NCBI GenBank assembly: GCA_037367355.1
Contig: CM074701.1
Location: 2,108,001-2,172,000 of the forward strand
Source of the DNA: Neoscytalidium dimidiatum
Lineage: Eukaryota > Ascomycota > Dothideomycetes > Botryosphaeriales > Botryosphaeriaceae
Reading direction: 5' to 3'
Length of the DNA: 64,000 nucleotides
Numbering within the stretch: the stretch's first letter is position 1; each line of letters opens with the position of its first letter. Made by a program: the position numbers and the translations under genes. Shown here in pieces: positions 32,885-45,143 of the stretch. The notes beneath the pieces were generated by a model. The model ran no database searches and was not told where the DNA came from. It worked only from the letters and a program-made list of their open reading frames with translations.

Positions 32885-35800
32885 TGCAGCGTCAAGTGAG
32901 GGCGCAGGTTTTAGCAGAGCTGGCTGGTGGCGGGGCAGTGGGCGGGCAGACGGTTACAGTGCGGGCGGTGGAAGGAATGTGGTAGGTTGGAGGAGGAATT
33001 GAGGAAGAAGCTGAGGAGGAAAAGGGCCTGGAGAGGTCGAGGAGTTGATAAATAAGGCCGGGCTGGCTTTCTTGCACTCACTGCCCAGGGTAATGGAAGC
33101 GGCTAGAGGCACACACATGACGATGGGTGATAAGTCCGTGTCCGGAATGCGCGCTGGCTACGTCGCCTTCCACGATAGAGCTGCATGCTTGACAATGATA
33201 GGAGGCGCTGCGAGGCCACAAGCCATGTCTGGGCTCTGGAAACGCCCGTCCAGGGTTCACTTGGTTGTGCTACACGACGCCTCTGCACCTCACTGCAAAC
33301 AAGCCTACCCTGCCAGCACCAAAATGCCCGTCACCATCCCGGCGGCAGATCCGACAGCTGCCCGCCCGGTCTCGCCGCACATGCGATTCCCGCCGGCCGA
33401 GATGCACTCGCGCGCCTGCCCTGGCGCGTGCGCGTCGCTGGCGCTGATGGTGGTGCTGCTGCGGGCTCGTCCTCGGCATCGGCGGCTGCGAGACACCAGG
33501 CTGACGGGCCAGGCGAGCAGCTGCCATGGGCGCAAGAGGCGGCGTTGGGGGCGCGATGAGCGGGCACTGGCTGACAGACTGGAGTCAAATGGGCGGCGAT
33601 GGAGGGCGGCAGACAGACCAGGAGGGTGCAGCGAGAGTGCAGTTCGCGGGCAGGGGCCTGGCGCTGGCGGGCCGTGTCGCGCGGCGGCGGCGGGCTGGTG
33701 GCCCTGGGCGGGGGCTGCCGCGCCGCCAGGCCTGGGGCTGCTCACTGGGGCTCCCCGGCTGCAAGGACGGCACTGCGGCTTCGATCCACGCGCGTGCGGC
33801 ATGCACTGCAATTTTCTGGACGCGCTCTCCTCCGCCACCGCAACCGCCTGCACTCCCACCGCGCTCCTTTCAGCAACGGCCGCGACGTTTCGCTCTCAAT
33901 CGGTCAAGCCTGCCGCATTCCACGCCAGTCGCACCGGTAAGATGACGCCCATTCTTCCGCAAACACACGAAGCGTGCCCTGTACCACCCTCGTCCCGTGA
34001 AATCCGGGCCTCTCTGAGACGCTGCACCGCGCGCCCTCCTGCGCACCGCCAGCTCCACTGTGCTGCTGCTCCTGCGCCTGCTGCTGCTCCACCTCCCCAA
34101 TCGGCTGCCATCGTCTGGCCCCCATCCTGCCGTAGGGCTCCGTCAAGCAATCAACTCCCATCGCAAAGCGTTGCTGGTGAAACCGCCTGAGCCCTGCCCG
34201 GCTGCATCTCAATATCCATCCTAGACAGCCACGTTGTCAGGCAACGCTTCCCCGCTGCCGGACGTCATTCCTGATGCATGTCTGCATGCCCTCTGGCGCG
34301 CCTTGATGTGATCCGTCGCTTTCTCACTCAACAACGTCGAACTGTTACACCAACCCTCAAGCCCACAACTCTCCTACCATCTACTGACCCTTTGCAGCAG
34401 CAGCACTGTACACCGCCATTTACGGCCCATAATGACCCGTCAACCCGGTCCACCGGTCAGCATCCCAGTCTCATGGCGATTCTCGCGTGGCAACCCATCA
34501 CTACGGTAGCTTGTCCGATCCCATACACAGCAGTGTATGGCGCCTGCTGCGCGCACGTTGGCTGTCGCCCTGCCATTACGTGCATCTGCACCCTCCAATG
34601 CAATCCCACACACGCTCCTCCAGAGATCTCGACGCCTCTAGCAATAAATTGTGATGCTAGACTGGAGCCGCGATTGACCCCGAGCTCCGAGACGAGACCA
34701 CTTTCGTCCCCAGCCTCGCCACAGCCATCTACCGCTGTGCTATCTTCTCGAAAAGGAAACAGTGTCCCTCGGCACGCGAGCTCACGCGGCCAAGCGTGGG
34801 TAGCTTCCCTGCACGCGATGTGGGCTTGAGCAATGCGCCATGTGCAAGGCCAAATAGAGACGCCTCGTGTGAGCGCCCTCTTCAGTCCCTGGCTTTCCGC
34901 ATTCCCCGATCCTGGCGCAATCTAAGACTGAATCCTTCGCTAATCGCCTGCGTAGCGTTCGGCTGCCCCCCGATAATTTGTAATGGCTTCTAGTTGCAGT
35001 TTCTTACCCCCAAAGATTCACTTTGTTATACAGGGGCTTTGTTCGAACCGCTTTTGTTGGGCACTGATAAACTCTGCGACAAAAGTCCAAAAACCCCTCT
35101 TCCGATCTGTGAGCATGCACTGGGCAAAACCATGTCCAGCTGACAACGACCTGTTTGAGGGAGAAATTTACATAAGGCTGGCGGGTGGCTTCTCGAACTT
35201 CTCGGAACAGCCGTCTCAGCGTGGGTGGCGCTCTACCATCGGAACGGGACCTTAAGGCGCATCATCTCGAGGCTTTCTTGGCTTGAATTTTATTTTTGCA
35301 GCAATCTATGCTCACCATGGCTAAGTTAGAACTGCTTTTGAGCGCCACCCCAACGTAATTCACTTGTGTCTCGATCTATCGATGGCGATCCTGCCATTGT
35401 CAGAACAAGCTGCCTGCTACCACCCATTTCTACTCTGATGCTTCGGACGAAGTTCCCAATACAAACTAGCTGCAACAGGCCTACGCGATGCGGAGTCTGA
35501 TTTCAATTACAAATATACCTTTCCTGCACGCGGACCACTGTGTACAACCATGCCCTCATAAATCGATTGTATTCGTCTGGCTCGATGGATATCAGCTGTC
35601 AATGACGTGTAATGGGCCAGATGATATCTCTAACTTCTCATTTGATCCTCCCAAGAGATCAAACATCCAGAATATCTCCAACTAGCACTTTTCTGCGCCC
35701 ATTATTATCATCACTAAATCTAGATACAACATGGCAAGCAGATGCAGCTTTCGTCTTGGTACGAGCATGCTATTTCAGAAGCTTGGTCGTTTGATCGGCA

Positions 35801-38800
35801 TCATAGGAACTGCCCTACAACATCATTCGAGGCAATCAGCTAAGTAGTTCCGCAGCTTCCAGCTTTCCGTGATATTCAGTGCATATGTCTCAGCCACCCA
35901 CATTCCTTTACATCCATTCATGCAATTGTTCGGGAATACAGGAGTTGCTTCGGCCTCGCACTTACACTGCGTCCATGGGGCTTACACACAACGGCGCCTG
36001 TGCGCCAGGAGGTTGGCCCAGGGTCTCTCCGAATCTAAGTGAGTAGTGCACCTAGCTTAGATACCGGATGTGAAGACCGGTTGCCCTATCCTTCATTTTT
36101 TGTGCCTGGTTCCTCCCTTCTCGTGCTACTCTAGCCATTCGGTGGCGGACATCAGAGAGCCTCATTGGTCATCATCTAACTTCAATGTGTCTCTATTTGC
36201 GATTGAGCTATGTACAGCACGTGGCTCATTAACACCGACATGCTGTGTTTTGACATCGATAAGTACTTGCGTACCTAAGCGAAGGCATTCCCGTCACGTC
36301 GACCTATTTATGCGTTCGACGTAGGACACAGAGATCCGCCTAGACTTCACCAGAACCGTAAATGGAACAAACCCTTTGTTACGGAAGAGTCGGAAGTCAT
36401 ACTCATGCTATAGAAGTCGCACATCCCAAGACACGCCAACTTCGCACGACTGGCTATCCCTTAGCTCCGCCAAGTACTACTCCAACTTAAAGGAAAAATG
36501 GTAGGAATGAATCAGAACCGAGCTCAATTTAGACACCAGCGTTCACGCCTGCCTGCGCAGATCTAACCACATAAACAAATTTGTAATTTTCGTCTCAGAT
36601 GTGGAGCCACAAGATCTGCAGTCGTCACTATAGGCAGCCGTAAAGATGAAGGGGATTGAGCGCAATCACACCGCCAAACAGTCTGTCATTGGTCTTGCTA
36701 GTTCTCCAGCTCCAAGGCCATAGCCAGTTAACCCCAAGATGGTCCTTCGGTCAGCGAGCATGCATGAGAATACCGTTACAAGAAGCTTGTGCGGTACCAC
36801 GTTGCGCGTAACGCGTACGCCAGCGAGAAGGCTGATGACCGGCAGGCGTGCTCAGAGCTCACGGTTGGCTCTCCTCTTTCTCTATCATCTTTCCCCACAT
36901 CAGCACAGAACGCCACATGTGCGGCACGGCAGGCCATTAGCGGACGGGCATGCGAGGCAACTGACATGTCGCTGAGATGTCAAACATGCCCTTCTAGGTG
37001 GAGGAGCAGCACACGCCGCACGCTGCAGCCTCTTAGTGCCCGCTCGACTATGTCCATAAACCGTATTTTCTGGAAACCGGCTAATCCGTGATCCCTAGTT
37101 GCGTTCTGATTCCAACTGACTATTTTGGCAGTTTTCGATATCAGAACCTGGCGTCCTTGTTGCGTTTAAGTGCGTATAACTGTACCTGAATTCTGACCAC
37201 TTGCTGAATAGCTTAGATTCTTCCCCACTAGGTGATTCAGCCATCAGCATGAATATCTTAAATGGGTTACCTACATAGAGGAGATGTAAGCACATTTATG
37301 ATGCTACCAGCCACGTGCTGCACCGTGCAATAACTCCGTCCATCGCTCGTCTGCAATACAAACGACTAATCTTCATTCGAACGTCTGGACCCACCGACTA
37401 CTGTTCCCCCCGGAATAAGCGGAGGATTCATCCATCCGACGTCCATTCTAGACTCTGTCATAGCAGACTGCAGCATTTCGTTGCCCGCACGCCTAGCGGC
37501 ACGAGGCAGCCAAAGTCCGAAGCGCGATGGAGGGGTACTCAGTCGCATTGTGGGCAGATCCATCTCGGTTGTCGCAGTCTCCATCGCGACAAGCTGCCCA
37601 GGGCTGATTGATTAACGAGTGGCGGGCTGTTCCCTGCAAGTCAGATAGAATCCCCGCGGTGGTCAGCGATTACCCACCAGGATGACGAGCGTGCTGCCCT
37701 TTTCCGATGGCGGGCTGCAGACCCTTGGAAATTGAGGAAAATCTCGCAACACGTGCGCATCTGATCGAACTGCAGCAGGAATCGGTCATTCAGTTCATCC
37801 CGCGAGCCACGCCATTTCTCACAGAGAAAGGAGAGAAAAAGAAAATATTCACAATCAGCGCGCACGTATTCCTCCAACAGAAGCGGCTTTTAGTCCGACT
37901 GCTGCAGATTGCGGGAAATGGAAGGCGATAACGGCTGCGTTTTGGCTGGAGCGCGCCCGTTCTGATTGATCGAGGCTCAACAGGCTCCAGCGGGTGCGCC
38001 ATTCGAACGGGATTTCGCGCAGAGGCGTCGCAAGCCTCGGATCAAGTCAAAAAAGAGGCGGGTCGTAGTTCCAATAGCGCTGCGTGTGCCGGCGAACGGG
38101 AGGAGGGATCTCATCTACTCTAGCCTCACTTTAAACTTGACCTGGTTTAGGGCGGCCGCAGCTGCCCACGAGCCGCGATTCCAGACTCTGCTTTTCCCCG
38201 GTTGGGGGCTGAACTTTATTTGGAGGTGGACAAAGAAAATTGCAGAAGGGGAGCTGCGCTTGGAAGGTGTGCGTCCGGATGAATCTGGTCTGTCGGCACG
38301 GACGAGACGGGCTGGATGGAACTGGGCTTGCTGCTGCTGCGAGGACAACACATCAGGTAAGACGACGGCAAGCCGGGTACGAGAAACAAGGCCTCCTGTA
38401 TTCTAGTGTCTTGTCTGAGGTACCAAAGGGAGCAGGATGCCGCATGCTCGAACCCTACGCTCGGCCGTAGGCGGCGTCCGTACATGTTGTCCTCGCTTTT
38501 CTGCTCCCCTCTTTCGTCTACCAGGTGGCTGGGATTTCTTGAGGGGAAATAAGACGGGCGCGCGGACGAGATGATCGGAGGGAGGGTACACGACGTCGTG
38601 CGGACGAAGCTCGTGGTTTCTGCATGTCCGTGATGCTGTGCGCTCTCACCGTAAGCCAGTCATCGCGGCAGTGCTGCAGTCGCGTGCTTGAGGGCGGCGG
38701 GATTATGGAGCAGGAGCGATGTCGTGCGTCAACCCGGCATCGCAGCATGTCTGATAGGGAGTGGGTTGTAGGTGTAGCGGGCTGGACACATGTGGAGACG

Positions 38801-39073
38801 GATGCACTGCATGTGCATCCAGGTGTGCTTGCTTGGAGAGACGTGGTGTTTGCATGGCGGCGTGGAGAGGAACAGAGGGATGTGAGCGAGCTTAGGCCAG
38901 GGCGAGCAACGCAGCAACAGAGCTCTAGCTGGAAGCTTGGCCTGCCTATGACGCAACACGCCGCAGATCAAGGAAACGCGTTGAGCAGAGCTACACAAAC
39001 ACTCCTTTCCTCCCTTCCATTGTGTGCTCTGAGACATCCCAATCCAGCACAACCCCAGTCTCAGAGCCTCGCA
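32885..39073. other. 6-kb gene-poor region
   Basis: The first 1.3 kb is GC-rich and open in several frames (one of 381 codons at 33045-34190), without domains. The rest is mixed composition with short frames only. A perfect 8-bp inverted repeat lies at 34521-34540. The last 450 bases are open in frame with the next gene but are judged leader. I recognise no transposon remnant, RNA gene or splice pattern. Confidence 0.5.
34521..34540. repeat. 8-bp inverted repeat with 4-base loop
   Basis: CCATACAC and GTGTATGG flank AGCA. It is a small perfect hairpin in a gene-poor stretch; function unknown and chance occurrence is possible. Confidence 0.8.
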
Positions 39074-40141
39074 ATGGGTTTGCGCACCACCCGCATTAGC
39101 AGGTCCATCTTGCGCGCCATTTTCAACGACGGCCGCGACGATGACGACGGCGAAGCCAACGCTCGTCCCACCCTCCTCGCCCGCATACTCACCCTCTTCT
39201 CCCTCTTCTCGCTCACCCTCCGACGCTTCCGCCAAGCTGACTTCCGCTGCCTACGCAAGGATGCCTGGCAACTCGATGGCGACGAATACCGTGAGAGCTT
39301 TCGCCTAGCCGACCGTCGCGGCGGCGCCCTCAAGCCTGTCGGCGATCTGGGTTACTCAGGCTCGACCTTCTTTACGACGCCCAACTCTAAGTTCTTAATT
39401 AAGAGTCTACCGAGACGTTTCGAATACACCTTCTTCGCGCACGATCTGCTCGATCCCTACATCCAGCACATGCACTCGTCACCAAACTCCCTCCTCGTCC
39501 GCATCACCGATTTCCTCGAAGCAATTGCGCCCTCGCTGGGTGGCAGCCTGCTGGGCACAGCGCCCACGCACCACGTCATCATGGAGAACGCGCTATACGG
39601 CAAGGACGATGACGAGCAGAAGGAGCGCTGGGAGACGTACGATCTCAAGCCGGCCTCGTACTTCTATCCGGAGCGCGATATAGCAGGCGGAAGGCTCGCG
39701 CCTGAATCAGTCAAGGAGCGCCTCGTCGACAATTTTCCTGACAAGGTGCGCGTGACGGCTGCGCAGCGCGACGAGCTGCTTGCGTCTCTAGGCAAGGACA
39801 CGGAACTTCTGCGGCGCTGCAATGCTGTCGACTATAGCCTCTTTCTCATACGGTACCCGGCGCAACCGGACCGAGAGGTCCCATTCGTGAAGGCGAGAAG
39901 CAGCACGTGGAGAGAGGGGGTAAAGAGCAGTGATGGGAAGTGGGTGTATCGCGCAGTCGTACTGGACTTTTTCTGGGCGAAGCATAAGACGAAGCCGAAG
40001 CTGATGACGAAGCTGGTGAAGAGCTTCAATGTCTTTGCGCACAAAGGACCCATGAGCATCACTACAAGTCCGGATGAATATCGCTCAAGATTCTTGGACA
40101 TGGTGAGGGGATATATCGAGGATGGCTCTGAGCAGCAGTAG
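39074..40141 (+). CDS. short phosphatidylinositol-phosphate kinase-like protein (PIPK fold)
   Basis: Single exon, 355 aa from the ATG at 39074 (context GCAATGGG). The frame is open for 150 more codons upstream, but those residues are compositionally unlike the domain. The PIPK core is recognisable: SGSTFFTTPNSKFLIKSL at 95-112 with K110 in the place of the ATP-binding lysine, ERWETYDLKPASYF at 184-197 (the YDLKGS element with PA for G), DYSLFLIR at 253-260 with the catalytic Asp, and VVLDFFWAK at 295-303 in the DFG position. There is no MORN, FYVE or long N-terminal region, so it is only the catalytic domain, shorter than Mss4 or Fab1 (both over 700 aa). It could phosphorylate phosphoinositides or be a divergent pseudokinase. 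Residues 1-90 contain a basic/hydrophobic stretch that may bind membrane. Confidence 0.85.
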   Translation: MGLRTTRISRSILRAIFNDGRDDDDGEANARPTLLARILTLFSLFSLTLRRFRQADFRCLRKDAWQLDGDEYRESFRLADRRGGALKPVGDLGYSGSTFFTTPNSKFLIKSLPRRFEYTFFAHDLLDPYIQHMHSSPNSLLVRITDFLEAIAPSLGGSLLGTAPTHHVIMENALYGKDDDEQKERWETYDLKPASYFYPERDIAGGRLAPESVKERLVDNFPDKVRVTAAQRDELLASLGKDTELLRRCNAVDYSLFLIRYPAQPDREVPFVKARSSTWREGVKSSDGKWVYRAVVLDFFWAKHKTKPKLMTKLVKSFNVFAHKGPMSITTSPDEYRSRFLDMVRGYIEDGSEQQ

Positions 40142-43100
40142 GCCAGGGGCGGAAGCAGGTGTCTGCGCTCGCTCCCTGTCACCGTTCTGGGAGCGGTGCC
40201 AAACTGACATGCCAGGTGTTTTGCTCGTGCATCTTGATCTCTTCTGCTTACTTGCTTCGCATATTGCATCAATGCGGTTTTGCTGCTTGCTTCCTGCTTC
40301 CTGCTTCCTGCACGGGAGATTTCCTGGCCTGCAAGTCTGACACGACAGCCTTTGATCGGGTTCTTGCAGCATTCTGGAACACAGCCTCATCATTTCGATC
40401 CTATTCGGTTTTGTTTGGATGGATCATCTCCATCACCAAGTTTCTCTTCTTCACTTGGGTCCGCAGACCCTTCTCTCATGTGTATTTCAAAAACCTTGTT
40501 CGGATACCCCTGCGCACAGTTTATCGAAATGGAGACAAGGGATTTTTATGGTAGCGGGAGTGAACAATTGATAATCATAAGCATCATCCCTGCCCTTAGC
40601 TGTTTCTGTTCTACTAGTGGATACTTCAAGAGACGATATGAGCTGACACAGATACCGTTGGCTAGGGTTAACGGATCCAGCTGGCTTGTTGGCCGGGATT
40701 GCGGCGAGCTGCATGGATCGTACTGGTTTCCTTCTTGGAAGGTGACATTCCACACAATTGGGTATTGACGATGACGGCTGGGATTAAGACGCATGAATGA
40801 AAGAATACTTGATGTATCCAACTATACTGACAGACGTGTCAAGATGCACGGTCCATATGTCTGTAGAAACCTTCATGTGCGTATCCCCTGGTCTTTCTGG
40901 AGCCGTCATCGTTAGCGCCATAGTTCAGCCGCAATATCGATTATAGCCCAGTCCTTTTCGTGTCTCGTATTTTTCTCATCAATAAGAGAGTTTTGCATGC
41001 TAGTCTGCTTACATTCATTTTCAGCTTTGAAATAAGCTCCCTCGGAGCCGAGAAGCTACTCCTGGCCCCCCCGTTCTTCATATACTTCGGCGGCCGACCA
41101 ATCGATGCCGAAGCCTGTCAGCTAAGGGAAGTAGGAATGAGTAAATTCTCGACAAGAGTTGCAGAAAACGTGGTACTTACCGAGTACCCGTTCCGGTCAA
41201 TTTTGAGCCATGTCGATCTGGAGGCTGCAGTATTGAGGAGGCACTCATGCTGGGAACTCTCTGCCATCTCTGCGTCTTCACTTCATCGCCCTTCATCGGT
41301 TCATTGGCCTATGTTTCCAACATCCCATATTGTGGCCTTGCAAGCAGGTGGCAGGGGGTTTGTGGGTGCAGCAGACCGTTGTTACCAGTTAGGCGCCGCT
41401 GCAGAGGTACGGCGAGCGTTGGGAGGAGGCGAGCGGTGTACGAAAGGCGGGAAACGGCAATGTAACCGGAAGACAAGGGCTAGATGACCCAGCTCTACCT
41501 CTGCTGCTGCTGATTCTGCGAAAGCAAGAAACACACAGAGAGGCCGAGAGTGAGAAAGCGAAAGGCTAAGTGTGGCTGGCGGTATATGTACGTGTCATGC
41601 ATGCATCCATTTTCTCTTCTTCCCTCCTCTCCCCAGAGCTGCATGTTTCCTTTTTCCGTCTCTTCCCTTACCTGAACACGCGTTTCTCTCCGCCCCGCAA
41701 CAGACATGCGCCGCAAATGGTAGCCCCGCCGGGGCAGAAGCTGTGTGTCTCACACAAAACCCGGAATCGAGAGAGTCCGCATGCGGGTATCCGCGTTTCG
41801 AGAGAGACGCGAGTCGATCGGTTGACTCGCTTGCTCGCCTTTCTGTCTGCGCCCCAGCGTACAGCCTACACATACACACATACTGCGCATGCAACATGCA
41901 GATGAAAGAGAAAAGCGAGAGGGGACATGTGTTATGTGGGATCAGCTGCGGTGAAGCGAGACGAAACGGCATGCGCGTGCACCCCCTTAGCCCTTTCGCT
42001 CTCTCTCCCTGCCCGTGGGTTTCGCTCGCTCCCGGCCCACTTGGCCATGCGAGGACTACTAAGGGAAGGTAAGGCTATATTGCGCCGTTGATGTCACACA
42101 CTTAAGTCGAGATACGGCGCTGCTGCGGCGCGATTTGGAAACGGCTGCGGTTTTGCTTTGTTCGGGATGTGATTGCTGGGTACTAACGCCATGGATGCGG
42201 GCTCTACTGATGCCCGGTAATCTCACTTTGTATGCGGGATCGAGCGGGTGGAGTTTTTGGCACTTCGTTTTATGATCGTTCGCAGGGAGCGTGTTGAGAG
42301 AGTGCAGCCGGAGGGCATGAGGTTCGCATTGCGGGGGAGGGAGGAACACTGTGGGGGTGTTGTAACGATGGGCTCCGCCGTGAGACTTGTAGGAGCCTGG
42401 AACAAAGTGGGGTCGAAGCAGGAGGATTTTTGGTGGATGTGCGTGTCTTGGAGGATGTCTTAGGAGCTCGTGGACGCTGAAAGTAAGGCGGGTACTCGAG
42501 GCGATGGTCAGCGGCAGGCGGATATTAAGTCAGCGGCTTTCGGTGATAATTGGACCCAGGTATATCTTTTCCAAGGAACGTACTGTTATTTTCTTCATCT
42601 ATAGGCTTTTGACAGTATAATCGCAGTTTTGCGTCCGAAGTGCGCGGGGCATCCCAAGCGGCCAGATGTTCTGAGAGTTCTATGCACCCTTCTTTATCCA
42701 TATCACGAATTCAATACATAAACTTGACAACCAGCCGTCCTTGAGAGAATAGGGTAGCTTTTTTTTTTCTTTAGTAAAAGGCTCGGTTGAATTCTGTAGC
42801 ATTTGGAATGGCGGTATCTAAAGTATCCCAGCATGTGGTGCGGGTGCCCTGCTGTTGTAGATTGTACGAAATTCTGGGGCAATTGAGAGAGGAAGAATAA
42901 GAAATAAGATATTGGCTGATTTGTATCTGTTTAAATACTGAAAAAGAAAAAAGAAAAAAATCGCTCAGGTTTTCCATGCCAAATCTTGCCGCTTCTACGC
43001 TGATACGTACATGCTTGCATGTATGAGTGCCGTTTCGTCAACGCCGAGGATAGCAAAACCGTTCCCCTTCTCTTCCGAAGGGCGTAGAACGCGACCACTT

Positions 43101-43258
43101 CCCCCACAGCATACTACCTCATGCCGCAATGTCCCACATATAGGAAGTCAAACATAGTTTGGAATAAATCACGGAGCCCACTACGAGCTACATGACGTTA
43201 AAGGCACTCTGCTTTGGAACAATTCATGAGGAGAGGCTTTGAGTACCTCGAAAGCCGA
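40142..43258. other. convergent intergenic region, no gene seen
   Basis: Three kilobases between the stop codons of the PIPK-like gene (+) and the transporter gene (-). Frames such as 40960-41487 and 41572-42072 (+) overlap others and lack recognisable domains. A CA-rich microsatellite-like stretch occurs near 41868-41883. Non-coding as far as I can see. Confidence 0.5.
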
Positions 43259-45143
43259 TTACGGAATCTGCTCCCTTACCCGCTGTAGCAGCGGCTCCCT
43301 TTCACCCCTCTCTTCTTCGCCGCTGTGCGGGTATGGCATCCTCAAGTAAGCACCGCCCTCAACCTTCCTGACTTGCCATGTACCATCCTTTTTCGCATCA
43401 TCAAAGAAACGTTGATTCTCTTCGAAACTCCTTCCGCCGCTTTCAGGCAGATATGCCCAGGTCCACAAACCGGCAATACCGTTCGTAGCGGCGAAGACGA
43501 GGAAGAGCCAGTAGCGCAGGTTGTTGAACATGATTGGAGTAAGAAGCGTGACTGCAAAGTTCGCCAAACCCCAGATGATGACGCTGATGGCAGCAGCTTG
43601 AGCACGGGCGGTAGTAGGGTAAATTTCCGTCGGGATCAGCTGAGGGTTTGCGTCAGCATATGTTTATCCTTACGTATTCTATCGAGAAATTGAAAGCCGG
43701 GGAGTCTTACCCATACTGTTGCCAACCACCCAATACCAAAGGCGCCAGTGGCTACGAAGAGAGAAATGATCCCAGGAACTGCTACAGCTAGTACAGGGAT
43801 ACTCAGTGGTGCGGACGAGCTCTGACTATTCATGGCTAAGCCACCGAAGATGGCAAGGAGGACAAAACAGGATGTCAGGATGACACTGCCACCAAGAAGC
43901 AACTTACGCCTTCCTACAGCGTCGATAAGGAGCCAGGCGAAAGTCATGAGAAAGAAGTAGGATATGTAGTTGCCCAGTGTCAGATATTCAGCATCGCGTA
44001 CGCCGAAGCCCAAAAGCTCAAAAATTTGAGGACCATATACAGAAACGGCACCATACCCTGTAAGAGCCTGGAAAATTCCAGCATTAGCCTCCTCGTCTGA
44101 TAATGGAGTAACTCATGCCACTTACTTGGTTGACTTGACCCATGATGGTTACAACTGTAGGGTGGAATTGCGGGTGACCTGGAGTGCACATGTTCAAGTA
44201 GCTGACTTCTTTGTCTGCTTCATGCTCGTGACTCTGTTTCAATTCCTCAAACTTCTTTTCGCCTTGCTTGGGGTCAATCTCCAAGCAAGCCCTTCTGGCG
44301 TCATCTTCCCGTCCGTGGTATATGTAGTACCTGGGACTCTCTGGCAAAAGCCCAATGCATGCGAGAAGAAGGATAGGATATGCTTGCATAACGATAATCG
44401 GAATGCGCCAGGCCCACTGATTGTCTTTCCCTAGGGCAACCGTGACACCAAGGTTGATGGCAAAAGCCATGTTCAGTCCGAAAATGTTCATCTGAAACTC
44501 CTGAGCCATTGCTCTTCCTCTCTTCTTTGTCTCAGCTAACTCGGCGCTATAGACAGGAATCACGCTGTCAATGCCGCCGACGCCGAGTCCCATCACCACC
44601 CGCCCTAGCAGCATGACGGCCAGCGCTTTGCTCATGCCACCAAGCCCGGCGATGAACATGATCAGATTGCCCAAGCTAGCTGTTGCGAGACATAGGAATA
44701 TGGCGCGTTTGCGGCCGAATTGATCGGCGAACCATGAGAAAAAGACCGCACCGACGGAGCAGCCCAGATAGTACACAGAAACGATGATGCCAACGAGCGG
44801 AGAATCACCAGTAATGCGCATGCGAGAAAGGTAATCGTTGTTGGTGTTGATCAGGGACATCATACCCTTTGAGAGTCAGCATATTTTCCGGGCAAGATCC
44901 TATTACGCTACGCCGCGTGCGTTGGAAGCGAGCATTTGGAATATACGACGAATATCATTGGAGTCTCTGTTCTCTATTCGATACTCGCTTGATATTGCTG
45001 TTTTCGATGGATGGAAATAAGAATTCAGTTCATACCTGATCGTAACCGTATAGTGCGATTGCGGTGGAAGAGAAGAGCACCACCTGAGCCTGCTTGCTGT
45101 GGCTCAGCGTCCTGAGCTGCGACCATACGTACGAGGACCCCAT
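43259..45143 (-). CDS. MFS transporter, sugar porter family
   Basis: Model: exons 45036..45143, 44126..44866, 43711..44067 and 43259..43639 (1587 nt, 528 aa). Twelve hydrophobic segments fit the sugar porter family (PF00083): FADQFGRKRAIF after TM2, VVMGLGVGGIDSVIPVYSAE, RGRAMAQEFQMNIFG, LLPESPRYYIYHGREDDARR, LIDAVGRRKLLLGG, and LPESGGRSFEENQRFFDD at the end of TM12. The first exon (MGSSYVWSQLRTLSHS) is recovered only by splicing; the junction gives ALYGYDQGMMSLINT, the family's TM1 motif. Introns are 169, 58 and 71 nt; all phase 0. It is a proton-coupled plasma membrane carrier for a hexose, polyol or similar solute; the substrate is not readable. It is divergent from the guanine deaminase gene 1.2 kb away. 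Confidence 0.93.

Noticed and set aside
33045..34190. 381-codon plus-strand frame next to the pathogen-related gene
   Set aside because: Ala/Arg/Pro-driven composition, several other frames equally open on both strands, no domain; typical of non-coding GC-rich DNA.
38624..39073. in-frame extension of 150 codons before the PIPK-like start
   Set aside because: Low-quality sequence unlike the domain and a good start context at 39074; kept as leader, though transcript data could change this.
41572..42072. 166-codon plus-strand frame in the convergent region
   Set aside because: Overlapped by frames on both strands, low-complexity sequence, no domain or splice support.
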